A DNA stretch of 64,000 nucleotides from positions 1 to 64,000 of the forward strand of contig WHVA01000048.1 of the NCBI GenBank assembly GCA_015179125.1. Reading direction: 5' to 3'. The notes under the pieces were generated by a model. The model saw only the letters and a list, made by a program, of their open reading frames with translations, had not been told where the DNA came from and did no database searches. The DNA is from Gautieria morchelliformis. Its lineage: Eukaryota; Basidiomycota; Agaricomycetes; Gomphales; Gomphaceae. The position numbers and the translations under genes are program-made. Below are positions 9,687-22,205 of this stretch, piece after piece. Numbering within the stretch: position 1 is the stretch's first letter; each line of letters begins with the position of its first letter.

Positions 9687-10304
9687 ATGGCCCCGCGACT
9701 ACGCCGTCGCAAGGAAACAGAGGAGGAAGATGCCGCGTTGTTAAAGCTTGGCTCTGGTACGTGATATCGATCTATCAGTCGTCCCTGTTGTGGATGCTGA
9801 GCATGCGATGCAGAGTTCAATAATGCCGGTTGTTTGCTCATCTCCGAAGTCAAATACCTGCTGGAACATCGCGATGAATCGAAAGCACCCCCAGATACGC
9901 CGTAAGTGCCTTCTAATGGTGGTCATCTAACGCTCATGATATCCACACCTATACAGTGTGTACAATAAAACATTAGAATATGTAAAAACTTTCACCAGGT
10001 TCCAGACAAGTGACTCTGCCGGTGCCGTTCGAGAGTAAGTTGTGTCCGGCTTATCTCTGCGTCCTGCTGACACTTGTGCAAGTATTCTGCGACGTGAACC
10101 CGCTTTAACGCAGTTCGAGACCGCACAGATAGCGAATTTGTGCCCCGTCACTGCTGAAGAAGCAAAAAGTTGCATACCCAGGTGCGAAGATACCAAATTT
10201 ATTTTCGCGAGTGTTCACATTGTTCTAGCCTGGTAAAGCTGGACGATGATAGACTACAAGCGCTCCTTGATGAAATCCAGACGATGCGTAAATTCCAAAA
10301 TTGA
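9687..10304 (+). CDS. RPB4: RNA polymerase II subunit Rpb4
   Basis: Rpb4 forms the stalk of RNA polymerase II with Rpb7. Five exons splice cleanly: 9687-9756, 9814-9901, 9957-10034, 10083-10181 and 10229-10304, giving 136 residues with every junction in frame. The product has the family blocks in order: EDAALLKLG, EFNNAGCLLISEVKYLLEH, NKTLEYVKTFTRFQTSDSAG, LRREPALTQFETAQIANLCP, TAEEAKSCIPSL and KLDDDRLQALLDEIQTMRKF at the C-terminus. Length and motif order are normal. Introns are 47-57 nt. It is read in the same direction as the Zds gene 263 bp downstream. Confidence 0.95.
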
Positions 10305-10566
10305 TTGGGCACGTTCCTTTCTCGCTGTACCATTTCCCAGTTGGCATACAAGTGGCCCTAATATCTTGGATCCGATCATGTAATATAATATGTAGCTTTT
10401 AAAGTCGAGATGATGCAAATAGAAGAGAAGTTTATAAGCAGGAGTGACGAACACGTCTCTAATTTTCAAACTCAGGACCGTCCTGCCGCGCCGAAGTGGG
10501 CTACCACCAGTAGTCGCTGATTTCGACGGCGTTGCCTCAACTCTCCCGCCTCAACATTCTCACTAA

Positions 10567-13468
10567 AGTAAGTCAAGAATCGCAGTGCTCACCATTGCGA
10601 CGCCCTCCGCTCATCAGCCTCCTCGTAGTGCAACCATCCGAGCTCGAAATTCGTCGGGAGGTAGAAGCTTTGAAGGACATCAGACGACGTTCCTCAGCTC
10701 AAGGAGGTCCAGGTGCTATACCACTAGATCCAGATCTTCCTGAACTACCACCTTCACCCTCATCTCCCCATGCAACTCCGACATGGCCCGACGAACAAGA
10801 ACCTGATGTCACCGAGGATCCCTCCCATCTTTTCTGGGTCCCAGCTCGTCTACATCCGGAGCTTGCGCCGGGGGAATTTCGTGCATTTCTGAAAGAACAT
10901 GCCAGAGATGGCGGTGTAGCCTTGCAGCGTGCCAACTCCGCGTCTTCCTCGTCCTCTACTTCGCCAATCGGCCGCAAGAAGTCTATGCTGAGCAGACAGT
11001 ACCGACCATCCGAATCTGACGGTGTGGAGGAAGAAGAAGCTGTTCCGATACGACGGACCAAAAGCAGCCTTCATTCCAACCCCGCGCCACAACTCACGAT
11101 TAGTGATCTTCAAAAACTGGAGGCACTTGCTGAGGAGGCTTCAGTGAGCGACGACCCAAGCAAGCTCAGGAGCATGCTACGCCGCAGTTTGAGTCTCAAC
11201 GTGTCTCCCTCGCGTATGCTTGCCATCTGCCTGTGTGCTTACGCCTTTCGCTGACAGCAGCTATTCATAGTTATGGATCAGATGGACGACGTGCCAGACC
11301 TAGACGAAGCCGATTCTCCCATCATCGTCCCTCGCCCGAATCAAATCCTCCGTCGCGCCGCGCGTACCAAGATCCGCAAACCTAACCTGCAAGGTGACGG
11401 TGGTGGCCATCGCTTTCCGTCCACGCGGCGTGGCGCGCAGCGTGCGCAAACTATTGCGACCTCGGATGGCAGTGAGCATGACCACGAAGAACCTCCAATG
11501 CCAAAGCAGGCACAGCTAGCTGAACCTCATGAAGAACGCCCGATATCTTACACAGACGAAGTGTTCATTTTCGACGCATATGCCGATCGGCGAGGTTCTT
11601 TAACCTCATCTGAATCTCATGATCGCTCAGATGAGGACGTGCGCGAAACTACATTTTCTCCCTCGCCCCCACCTAATTTACCATTATTGCGACGGTCGAC
11701 ATCGCCTCCCCAGGAGCCTCCACAGTCGTCACCTTCTCCGCCACCTGCGTTGTATCAGCCCACACCCCAACAGCTTAATCTCGTTCCCGTCTCTTCTGGC
11801 ATTGTCCCTCCCTCCCGAACACCATCTCCATCCTTCTCTGATGCGGGCTCGACAGAGGTGGGTTCTCCGGCGGTTTCAATAGCATATGCTTCATCCAGCG
11901 AGGCTCCGGCTCCCATGAGGCGTGAAGAACCGCCGCCAGTTCGAACGCGGCCACCTCCATCACCTATCTCCCCTTCTCGCAAGGAGAAAGAGAAGAAGGG
12001 CGGACTGTTCGGGAAGTGGGGTAGCAAAGAAGACAAGAAAAAGGCTACTAAAGGTGAAACCGTGCGAGAAAAGGAGTTGCGGGAGAGGGAGAGAGAGAAA
12101 GAAAAGGAATCAGGTTTTTTTGGCTCGCTATTTGGTGGTAAGAAAAAGCAAGAGGACTCGGCATCACCACCTGGGCTGTTACATGGGAGCTCGGGGCCTG
12201 CGACTGCAGCTGCATTGCTTGGCGCGAGTAAATCCAGCAAATCTTACATCGCCTTACCTTCTCCTCAGCTTGCTGGCGTGTATGCACGGTACCCCATTCA
12301 CGTGGAGCGTGCAGTGTACCGTCTCAGCCATATCAAGTTGGCGAACCCGCGTCGGCCCTTGTATGAGCAGGTGCTCATCAGTAACCTCATGTTCTGGTAC
12401 CTCGGTGTTATCAATAAGGCGCAGCAGGGTGGTGCCGCCGTTGGTGCGGGAGCAGCGGCGGGGTCTCAAGCACCAGGGCAAGGGCATAATCAGAGTCATG
12501 GAGCGGCGCAGCCGGACATGGAATCTCAAGAGCGGGAGCAGATGGAGCGGGCCGAGAAGGAGCGACCTGAGCGTGAGCGTGAACGTGCTGAACAAGGCAG
12601 GCGGGAGCGAAAGAGCAGTTTGACGAAGGCGCCTAAACCGGGGGGAGAAAGCGGTGGCTCGCGAAGGGCTGAGATACCTGTGCGGGGACCACAATACGAG
12701 TCGCAGCATCGGGCTATGGAGCAAGAATACAGCTATGGCGGAACTTCGAATCAAGGACCATCTACATCCCCGCCAATTCGTGCTGGTTCAGCACCACCCA
12801 GCTCTCAGGCAGGCTCGTCAGGGTATCAGTACAGTGATCACCGGATGTCGCAACCAATGATGCAGGGGGGGTCCAGTTCGCCACCTGGGCATGCAGCAAT
12901 GCAGCAAGGAGGGTCAGGCTCCCCGCCTGGGCATCATGTGATACAACAAGGAATGCAAGCGGGACAGTATTACTACAATCCTGGGATCGAAGGCCAAGGA
13001 CACAACCAGATACCACAGTCAACCATGTCTTATTCCCTTCCTCCAGGCGCGATGATGCCCCTGGAACAGTCGTGGTTTTCCACAAGCTCCGGGCAAACTG
13101 TCTCGTCGCTATCATCCCCTCTGGACAAGCATAACTCATATAGTCACACCCCGCATGCCACCCCTTCTGGACAGCAGCAGCCTCAAGCTGCTCCCCGTCG
13201 ACAGCGTTCGCCGTCTCCCAAGAATCTCGGCCACGGGAAACATCCTACAGTCACGCCTCCGGGGGCACGTCTGCAGGGACGCTCGCTCTCCGCTGCGGCT
13301 GTTCCAGCGCCGCACGTATTGCAGAATGGCAAGTTGAGGAAGAAGCATACCAGCGCCATGGCAGCGCCTGTCCGACGACGCTCTAGTGATGGTGGGGGTG
13401 CTTATGGCGACGAGGATTTGCCACTTGCGGTCTGGCAGCAGCAGCAAAGAGCCAGCGGACGAAGATGA
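10567..13468 (+). CDS. Zds1 C-terminal domain protein (PP2A/polarity regulator)
   Basis: Zds proteins of yeasts bind the PP2A-Cdc55 phosphatase and act in mitotic entry and polarity. The signature Zds_C block is present at about residues 530-590: YARYPIHVERAVYRLSHIKL and NPRRPLYEQVLISNLMFWYL. The proposed model is 10567, 10629-11213, 11271-13468, or 927 residues. No in-frame ATG precedes the conserved N-terminus. Instead exon 1 appears to end in A before GTAAGT and exon 2 to begin TG CAA CCA, so the initiation codon would be split by a 61-nt intron. The N-terminal SELEIRREVEALKDIRRRS block fits basidiomycete relatives as I recall them. Charged, Pro/Ser-rich low-complexity sequence surrounds the domain, and about 340 residues follow it, which is long for the family. 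Confidence 0.85.
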
Positions 13469-14042
13469 CCAATCGCCATGCATAGCTGTACGCGCGGCCT
13501 TATCCCCATATCCACCGACGCCACCCCTTCCACGTTCCTAGACAACTCCCTCTGTTCTTGCACGCTTTTGTTTCTCTCTCTCCCTCCCTCTCTCACTCTT
13601 TCACTCTCTCTTCATTCCACTCCACACATTCACCAGCATGCTGAATTCATTCCTACTATCCTTACTGAGGCTTTCCTGCATTTTTTCCCCGGACATTAGC
13701 CTTTTGGGCCCTCATACGTATGTAACTTTGCGGGGCAAGAATTTATGATATAAACGGAGAACATAATGATGGGCTAAGTTTAAGACTTCTGGAGCTCCAA
13801 AGGAACGACTGCGCATATGAATGGTTTGTATACAATGCAATGGAAGGAAATGACTCCCAATGATCTTCAACAATAATACAACATACATATATGGAAAATC
13901 CGTCTGTTAGACAAGACTTGCAGTCGCAGCACGTACCGCTCTCAGAGCGAAGTTACAACATTTGCCTCTTTATATGCTACGGAAACTATGACAGAAATAC
14001 CAAACAAGAGTAAAAACACGACGAACACACGTCTATCAAGCC
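13469..14042. other. Convergent 3' region with pyrimidine-rich tract
   Basis: Lies between the stop codons of the Zds gene (+) and the R3H-SUZ gene (-). A C/T-rich low-complexity run (TCTCTCTCCCTCC type, about 13566-13616) lies in the probable Zds 3' UTR. The rest is AT-rich with nothing recognised. Confidence 0.6.
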
Positions 14043-16972
14043 TCAATTCGAAGTACCGTCGCCATGCATTAACGCGTTACTCTGCTCCCCGTTCTCCTGC
14101 CCTATCCGCAACGCGCTAACGCGGTCTACAAGTATTGCATTCGCAATTGCCTCACCGCGCGCGCTCGCTTTATCCTTATCCTTCTCTACCCTCTCCTTTT
14201 CCTGTGGGCTCTGCACCTTCCGCGTCGGTGACTTCGCTCCAACTCTTCCCCCTGCAGCGGGGACCGCATTCGGATTGAATAGTTCCCCGCCGGCTTTCGG
14301 ACCTGGTCGCTCGAAAACTTCGTCATGCTCATCTAAGCGTGTGTTCTGCTGCTGCTGTTGTCCCGCAGATGACAGCAGACCATTGCCATTCTCGTGCCCA
14401 TTCATCAAATTGATGCCGGTGCCGTTGTTTAACCGGCCGAGCGATGGTCCGAGAATGCTGCGTGTCGTGGAGGAACCAGCCCACACTCCCCGAGGGTGGG
14501 ACGTTTCTCTGCGTTCGGGGGAGAGACGGTGAGCGGGGGAAAGTCGTTTGATTGTAGTGGCATAGAGATAGGCGGACGCTGGTGATGAATATGTGCCTGA
14601 GAGGGGAGGTGCCCGTTATGCGACCGAGGTGATGAGTGGTGCGAAGTCGAATGGTGCAATGTTGGTTGTGGCTTGAGACCAACAGCCCAGTCAGGCCGTG
14701 CAGGCAGCGGATGCTTTGAAGATGTTGATGTGAACGTCTGTCTCGAAGATGATGAACTTGTAGAAGATGACTGCAAAACAAACTTCTGGGCATTCATCCA
14801 GTCCTGGAGAAGCTTAGACTCACAGCAGTACTCGCCGTCTCATCTCCGGGTGTCCTACTTCCTGTAAACCCACCTGATATACTATTTCCGCCACTCGTGC
14901 GTCTAACTGTAGTCATCCGAGGACCCATCGCCTCTCCCGCTAACCCTCCCGGTGATCCACCGACACCCGGTCCATAACTCCAACCAGACCGCGTCGGCAT
15001 CCTTTTCTGCCCAGGCGCACCCCCGCCTACATTGCGCGACACAGACGAGCCCCCGCCGACAGCTGGACCTTCGTACATGCCTGGGTGATATAACTGAGGC
15101 TGAGAACTTGATCCGCTGATATGGTCCATTCCCATATTCGCCGTGTGACCGTCATGAATAGGACCCAGGCTCTGCGAACGGGTAGGAGGGTGTGAGTAAG
15201 AATGCGATTGTGGCTGCACCTGAGATTGCGCGTTAGGCTGTGGTTGAGTTGGTTGCGGCTGAGATTGCACAGGCGGAGGGAGCTGTGGCATATATCCTGG
15301 GACAGGGGGGGGATATGTGTACGGATGCACAGGCGTAGGCTGATACTGGGGTTGTCCGAAGTCTGGATGGCCTTGTGTAGGGTGGCTGGGCTGCAACTGA
15401 TTGTGCGCCGGCGGGTGGCCTTGATGATGCGGTGGAGGCGGTGGAGCAGGCGTAGCCCACACGTACGGGTTGACAAATGCAACAGGAGGGGGGTACATAT
15501 CCACAGGACTTGATGTGGGGCTGTCTCCTGAAGTAGCTGACGAATCGGGAGGAGTAGCATGGGGTGGAGGCAGGTGGGGATAAGGATAATATGCATAAGG
15601 AAACGGTGCAAGATAAGCGGGTGTGCCGTATTGATAGACCGGATACAGGGTCGGCTGGTAAGGTGCATGCGAGGAGGAACCAGACGAGGGTGACGAATCG
15701 TATGAATTGGAGGATGTAGATGTATTGGGCGTTGGTTCATACAATGTTGGATAGATGAACCCAGGCGAGTGGCCGTGTCCATTAAAAGGGGGTGCAGTAG
15801 ACCTGAGGCTCCTTGAGCTTCCGGAACCCGCGCTGCCTGTTTGTCGCAATCCTCCTTTTTTCTCCTTGGCACCTGAAGAAATCCAATCCCGATCCACGCT
15901 ACCCGTTTCATCCAAGCTCTCTCCAACACTGCTAGAGTGATCACCACCCCCTCCGCCAGATGAGCTGTCAGCACTCAACAAACTCAGCGTAGATGAGCTT
16001 GCGCTCATATCTTGTGCCTTTTCCTTCTCCTTATCCTCGAGGTCCTTGAATATTCTAGATCGGGCCTCCTCGTACAGCGCTTGGCGTTCAGACATAGTAA
16101 GCGGTTTCCTGCGAGACCCCCGGGATGACCCTGCTTCGGAAGGATCGCCGTCGGACAAGTCACCGGTGCCAAGCGCATTGTCGTCGTTACCCGATCCAGT
16201 CTGGGATGAAGTTTTAGAGCGTGTACGATGTTGTGGGGTGCGACGCATGATCTTGAAAGCCGGAAGGGGCGAATCGTCAGGTGGAACGAGATCCGCCACC
16301 CGCCGTGATGGACTATACAGCATACTTGTCAGCAAGGAATACACGAATGAAGGCCAACGTACATCCGACTATCAGATGCGATAATGATCGTGATCACCTT
16401 CGAGCCACTCTCCGTCTCCGGAACGAGCTTGTAATAAGCAGCACAGCGATGAACAAGCAGCTTATGATATGTGCTGGCAGGCGTTAGGTCTAGCCTAGTT
16501 CGGATGCTATAATAGTAACAAGTTGAGGGCGTGTCAGACAGCGAACAGTACGAGCTGCTTACTGCCGCTCTTGGATAAGGCTTTCCATGTTCTCTCCAAG
16601 CTTGAGGACAAACAGCCGATCCTTGGGGCTCCTGAGAGCTTCAAGGATCTGTGCGTCCGCCTCTGGTTCAGGTTCAAGTTCAGGCTCTGGCTGCGGTAAT
16701 GGTTCCGACATCGCGTCTGGGGTGTTGACAACGTGAGCATTCGAGTCGAGCTCAAACGCCGAGTCAGAGGCCAGCTTTTCGCAGCAATCAGTAATAGCGA
16801 AGGACATGAGAGAGATGGGGTGTGAGTGTAGTTGTGGCTGAGGTTCTGCGTGCTGTGCAGCACCGGCTACAAGGGGCAAGGGTGGTTCTTCTGCGCTTGA
16901 GATTATCAGCCTTCCTATAGTCGACGACGACCACACGAGTTGACCATTACACAGATACTCACCAAGGGACAT
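14043..16972 (-). CDS. R3H and SUZ domain RNA-binding protein
   Basis: R3H-SUZ proteins bind RNA or single-stranded nucleic acid. The proposed start at 16972 gives MSL|EEPPLPLV after a first intron. An acidic region ends with LEALRSPKDRLFVLKLGENM, then the R3H domain (RTRLDLTPASTYHKLLVHRC, AAYYKLVPETESG) and, after another intron, the SUZ block (FKIMRRTPQHRTRSK ... MSERQALYEEARSRIFKDLE). The remaining half is Pro/Tyr/Gln-rich low complexity. An intron at 14771-14823 joins the last exon. The C-terminal frame breaks near 14488-14491: NDFPPLTVSPP and EKRPTLG read in one frame while VWAGSSTTRSILGPSLGRL reads in another. One extra G on the coding strand would restore it. This is either a real frameshift near the C-terminus or a homopolymer error. 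Confidence 0.85.
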
Positions 16973-18770
16973 GGCGAACGGGGTCAATAGCAGGCCACTT
17001 AACTCGTCGAGTACGGCATCGAGCGTGGGTGAAGGGCTCTGAACACTCTGCTAGCGGAGTTTAACTGAGCTACAACTAATTGAAAAAATTTTGATACAGT
17101 ACCATTAAGCATTCAAACTTGAAGCTTGGAGCTCGATGGTTGCAAGCTTTAGCTTGACTTGCTTGTACACTTTGAATGGCTGGTGAGTGAAGACGCAACA
17201 ACACAGGCCGTAAGGATCAAGATTGTTTATAACCAATTGTCCTCACAGTCGTTCGTCAGTTTATATGCACACGATACCCCGGAAGATGGTAGTTATACGG
17301 CCCATGACCATTCACATCACTGCCAATGATATTGGAGCATTGCGTCTGCACACTGCTGGGATTGACGCCGTTTATCATGGTAAAGGCTGGCCTGCCAACA
17401 CCCATTTTTAGCACTGCTGGTTCACCAGAACAGAGCATGCTCATCTATACTATGGCGCGGCGCGCATGCAGGCCTACTGTACTAGCTGCCTCAATGAAGG
17501 CCAGCAAATACAGCTGTGTCCGGATAGTGAAGCCCGTGGAGAACCGCTGAGAGGACTGTCTGAACATCTCTCGCAATCCTGACAGAGTAATGCACCCGGA
17601 AGAACAAGATACGGAGCCCCTAGCTCAGGTTTGTAAAGCTTTTCAGCCTCACTCCCTCCTCCGGTCCAGTGTACCTATCCAATATATTTGATAACGAATT
17701 GCCTCCATCCCCAGATTGCTTGTCCACAAGGCAGTGCCATTAATCCAGAGGATCCCTGGGCCATAGCCACGGTACTACGCCACCTGCATCGAAAACACCC
17801 AACCATGCAAGCACCAATATGGCCGTTCGATTCCTTGACCCTGCGAGAGGCCCAGCGTTGAAGGTCTACCAGGACTCGCTAATACTCTCATGAAACGTGA
17901 CTCAATTATGTATTCTGACAGTGTCCTGTACCTCTTAAGTTTCTGGCGCCCCTTTGGTACCGCGTATAAGCAAATCCCACCCTTCGTTAATACGACCTCG
18001 CCCGGGCACATACGCATAGCCCTTGAGCTTGGCTCTATTATCTTGTATCATGATGTCGTGGTAGGTATGTCAATTTGTTCTAGCGAGGGGTGCCTGCCGG
18101 CTTGCTGAATTGCGGCCTGTGCCTATTTGTTCAGGACATATGAACTGGAAGGGTTGGTATGTACGCTGCGTGTTTTCGGTAACCATCATCGGACTGTCCC
18201 TGTCATCTCAAGATGGCTAGGATTTCGAATCCTTAACTGTTACTTATACCTCGCCCTCACGACACTCACTCGTACGTCTGAGAATCGCAATTGCATGCCC
18301 CTTCCAGCTTATCGACGTTTAAGTATCGTATACTAAGTATAAGTTCTCAAATGTAGATCCACCCTGATATCTCGGGCCCTTACAAATCGAAGTGCAGCCT
18401 GTTATAGTCGAACCTTACGATAACTAGCATCATTTTTATGAGAAGAAACCTATTTACAGTAATGATCACCCATGACTGCCAGTCACACTACGACGAGCGT
18501 CTCTAGACTCAGCGCTCAAATAAGCAACGGACTCGGTCACTCGGATCTCCTTGCTTAAGGCAAAACAAGATCTCTCTGCGTGTGAGTCCTGATGCCCGTT
18601 GCTGTGTTTCGTAGGATGAGTTCCTGGACTATATTTGCACGTCAGACTGAATCTTAGCATGCCTCTCTTGAGGATGCTTTGTGAGATGTTACCTCTTTCG
18701 CTTCCTTCCTGATCTTTCTTCAACTTGGACCACATCCCTGTTTTACCGATCCCGGACGCTAACTAACATT
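16973..18770. other. Intergenic; no supported gene
   Basis: Divergent upstream region of the R3H-SUZ gene (-) and the ELMO gene (+). Several short open frames exist on both strands (for example minus 17256-17444 and minus 17775-18017), but none matches a family I know and no coherent exon chain could be built. It may hold a small or decayed gene that I cannot recognise. Confidence 0.45.
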
Positions 18771-21700
18771 ATGGTAGATCACTCGGACGAGGACATGTCG
18801 TCCTTGCAGAGTCCGACTTCGTACCGTTCACCTGGTACACCGCAACATCGCCGCTCTGTTCTGGTGCCGACTAACAGCGTCACAACAAAGGATGGAATAA
18901 CTGTGGGTTACATCCTTCTTACCCTTTCTCTCACTCACGCGTCGTCCGACAGGTAAGGGCTAGGATTGACCCGTCGTTGGTAGGTTCAATGACCGAGTAC
19001 AGCTTAGGCAACATTCACATTTCGTCGCTCGTCGCTCTAGACCGTGCAAGATGTCATCAAACAACTATGCTCTAACCTCAAGATCCAGGACCCTCATGTC
19101 CTATTTGCTCTGCGTGATGATGCGGAGGAACTCGTCACCGACGAAAATTTACGGAAAATGATCAAACAAAAAGCTAATCTCCGGTGCGTCATTATTGAGG
19201 GCAGAGTGCATCCACCCTCATAAAGATTGAGTAGTCTTGTGAGCGCACCCAAGTTAGAGGCAGTGGAAATAGTGGATAAACTCAGCCTGCGGGATGAGAA
19301 AACACTGCGCCTCACGTTATTCTCGTTGCAGAAATTAATCCGGGTGCGCCTTTTGCCTGTCCCTTGAATGTCTGAGACTGATCATCTATTCAGGAACAAG
19401 AATTTGCAAGGACGTTCCTGAGTCGCGAGGGTCTCAGCGAACTCATTGAAGTGATATCACTCAGCCATGGGAACACGTTGGCAGTGCGTTCGATTTCATT
19501 CGATATACCAAGCATCTGTCCTACATAATTCTCCATTACAGTATGCTCTGACGGCAATGCAAAATCTCATGGAACTTGACTATGGGTGGTCAAATCTAGA
19601 AGACAGCTTCATATCGACAGTTGTCAACATCCTGTCATCCCCGCAGAGCCTCATTAACGTCTGTCGCCCAGCCACTGCCATTCTCAAGAAGCTGGTCGAG
19701 GCAGATCCTCGTTCAGCTCCCGGGCCTATCATGGCGAGCAGTTCCACACGACCCCCAGCTGCGCCGCCAGGTATGTGCACATACATACTTTTGGTACTTG
19801 CCAGCATATAACAGAATCACCGATACTGCTTTTAGGAAGTGTATACCGGTACGGGTTTGACTGCGTGTATGAACAAATGAGCCGGCAGCCCGGTTTGCTT
19901 GAGATCGTAGTCAACCGTTTAGGAAGTGCTGACAGTGTCATGGGGCTCAATTCGTGAGTTCTTTTCATGGGTGACAAGCTCAAAAGAATGTTGAAAGCGT
20001 ATCTTCGCAGGATGATGCTTATAAACTCACTTCTATCTCACGCGACTGATGGACGATGGGAGGACCTCACATCCGAGCTGGAGCGTCTCAACGTGCGCAA
20101 AGCCGTCGTGGTATGCAATCTTATATTTGCTGCATAGGATGTAACTCAGGGCCCTTACCCTGCATGACTGTAGCGGCTAATGTCGTCGAATACCATCGAG
20201 GACGTAACCTCCTCCATTCTAGACTTTCAAGCAATCATTGTACGCGTGACTTTCCGTCGCAAAACAACGATAGTCGATCCTGAACAAGATGCTATTCAAG
20301 ACGCGACGTTACGCTTCATTTGGTCAAGTTCGAAGTTGCCTGAGCTTTTCGAGCGTGGAGAAATACATCGATGGAGGCGGCTAGGCTTTGAGAGCGAGGA
20401 TATTCGCAAGGCATTTGCTGGGGTGGGTGTGCTGGGTCTGGATTGTCTGGTGAGCTGGTTTATATGGCCCAATACGTCGGCGCTAGTTTGCCTCACACAT
20501 GTCCACCACAGAAAAATCTAGTTCTGAGCGACCCTGATTATTTCTCTAAGGCATGTGATGATGCGCTTACTACTCATGTCACTAACTCAGTATCTTATCA
20601 TAGGTTGTTTTAGAGCAAGTGAGCCGCCCTGTCGAAAGAAGATGTCCTGTGGCGAGGGCCTCCAACGAAGTCGTTGAGTTGCTTGCAGAACACTGGGCAA
20701 TCTTTGCCCCGGGTTGTATGTAAAAATACTTCGCTGATGTTACCACCACTCACATTAGGCCGCACAGATTCAACTTCGACCACCTTCCAACCATGCTTCC
20801 TCAACTTCGCCAAAGTTCACACTCTTGCCACAAAATTCTTTTTACGGTTAGCTTTGCTTAACCTCAGTTAGACCGCATTACTGACATGACGATCATAGAA
20901 TGTGGAACGAAAGTGGAGCGGCGGCGGGAGACTTTCCCCGCGTCGTTGCTTTAGTCCGTAGCCAGTATGTTTAGTTTCCTGGGAAGTGACCCTTCTATGT
21001 TAACCGTCGCCCGTACGTGATGTGTAGAGTGAAGGTTGCACTTCGGAACGAAAGCACTCGTCCCTGGCACGAGGTTGAGTTCGATTTCACTGATAGCGAA
21101 TATCGGGAGGTTCGCGACCGCCAGATGAAAGAACTCGAGATGGAAGATGACCTGCTCAGCAAAGTACCTGTACGGTATGTATCATGACACTCGTCGTCGT
21201 CATTGAAACTCATGCCATGTAGGAATTTGCGGGCGAAGTTGTACAAAGAGTCGTACGAATTCGTGAGGCAGCAGCGGATTCAGTGTCTCATGCAGGGTGC
21301 ATGGTTTGTCAACGGCTCACCTGTCTCGGTTGCTGTCACACGAGATACCCCTCGGCGGCCAAACCGGCCATGGCGGTTTATGCGCCTGGTAGGGACTTTT
21401 CTTCGAAGATTGTTCTATCTATTGAGAAAGCCACCATAAGGACAAGGGAGCAAAGTATATACACTATGTCGACAGTGCGGTCAAGTTCCCCGTTCGTGTT
21501 GGACTAGAAGATCTCCCAGAACGGATCGAAATCGCCCAGATCGCCGAAGTTGGAATTGGAACGTGCGCACTGCCGCCCAATATCCTGCGGGATAGCGACC
21601 TTCCCCCGACTTCGGCTCCTACACCATCACCACTGTCTTTCTCCTTGTATAGTAATAGCACTCGCGAGGGCTCGCTTGGGGATCAAGTTGCCACAGACCT

Positions 21701-21990
21701 TTCGCGGTGGGCAGATTGGACAGATGGTCTGAATATGCTAAGACGAGATGGCGGTCACGTTGCTACCCAGGAGACGGCGGGTTTTGTACATGCGTTGACG
21801 GAGATTGGGTTGAAGATCAAGCTGCTCAGTATGTTTCTTTTGATTTTGAACCTGCTGTGATCTGATTGTTTCTTTGCTGTTCTTAGATCTTTCGGGCGAG
21901 AAGGTAGAAATACCAACATCGTTGGTTGCTGGCCCACCCCCTCCTACTGCAGATTTCTTTTTCGCTGATCCTGGTTATCTGTGGCAATGA
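18771..21990 (+). CDS. ELMO domain protein (engulfment and cell motility family)
   Basis: ELMO proteins partner with DOCK exchange factors to activate Rac-type GTPases at membranes. Exon 1 starts at 18771 (MVDHSDEDMSSLQ). A 27-nt exon at 18953-18979 supplies VRARIDPSL and joins TVQDVIKQLCSNLKIQDPH. An armadillo-like helical region follows (LRLTLFSLQKLIREQEFA, YALTAMQNLMELDYGW, ATAILKKLVEADP). The ELMO domain core is ERGEIHRWRRLGFESEDIRK with GVLGLDCLKNLVLSDPDYF. A PH-like C-terminal region includes YESYEFVRQQR-like sequence, LMQGAWF and KYIHYVDSAVKF, ending ADFFFADPGYLWQ and TGA at 21988-21990. The gene has about a dozen introns; their exact borders in the 3' half are approximate. It looks intact. 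Confidence 0.87.
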
Positions 21991-22099
21991 TGACATATCA
22001 CTCCATATTTATCATGTCGTAGGGGTGGAATCTATTTTGTGCGTGAGGAGCAATTGGTGTATGGAATGACAAGGCTATCTATCCCGCTGATGCAGTGAC

Positions 22100-22205
22100 G
22101 CTCACTGTCGCTTAGTCATGACCGTAGGGTATATGAGTCGGAGCTACCCGTCCTGTACCTTACGCGTTTACTTTAGAGCCACGATACCGCTCAGTAGACA
22201 CGACT
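22100..22205 (+). repeat. Direct repeat, left copy
   Basis: About 100 bp beginning CTCACTGTCGCTTAGTCATG and ending GAGCCACGATACCGCTCAGT plus ACACGACT. The same sequence, with a short deletion and a few changes, recurs at 22603-22696. Confidence 0.8.

Noticed and set aside
11922..12623. 233-codon plus-strand frame
   Set aside because: Shifted reading of the charged region in the Zds gene.
13560..13620. Pyrimidine-rich run considered as a microsatellite of interest
   Set aside because: Ordinary C/T low complexity of fungal UTRs.
15027..15974. 315-codon minus-strand frame rich in His, Leu and Arg
   Set aside because: Out-of-frame shadow of the Pro/Tyr-rich half of the R3H-SUZ protein.
17223..18017. 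Cluster of short frames on both strands
   Set aside because: Some pieces look protein-like (for example around 17950-18060 on the minus strand), but they end in stops and could not be joined into a gene.
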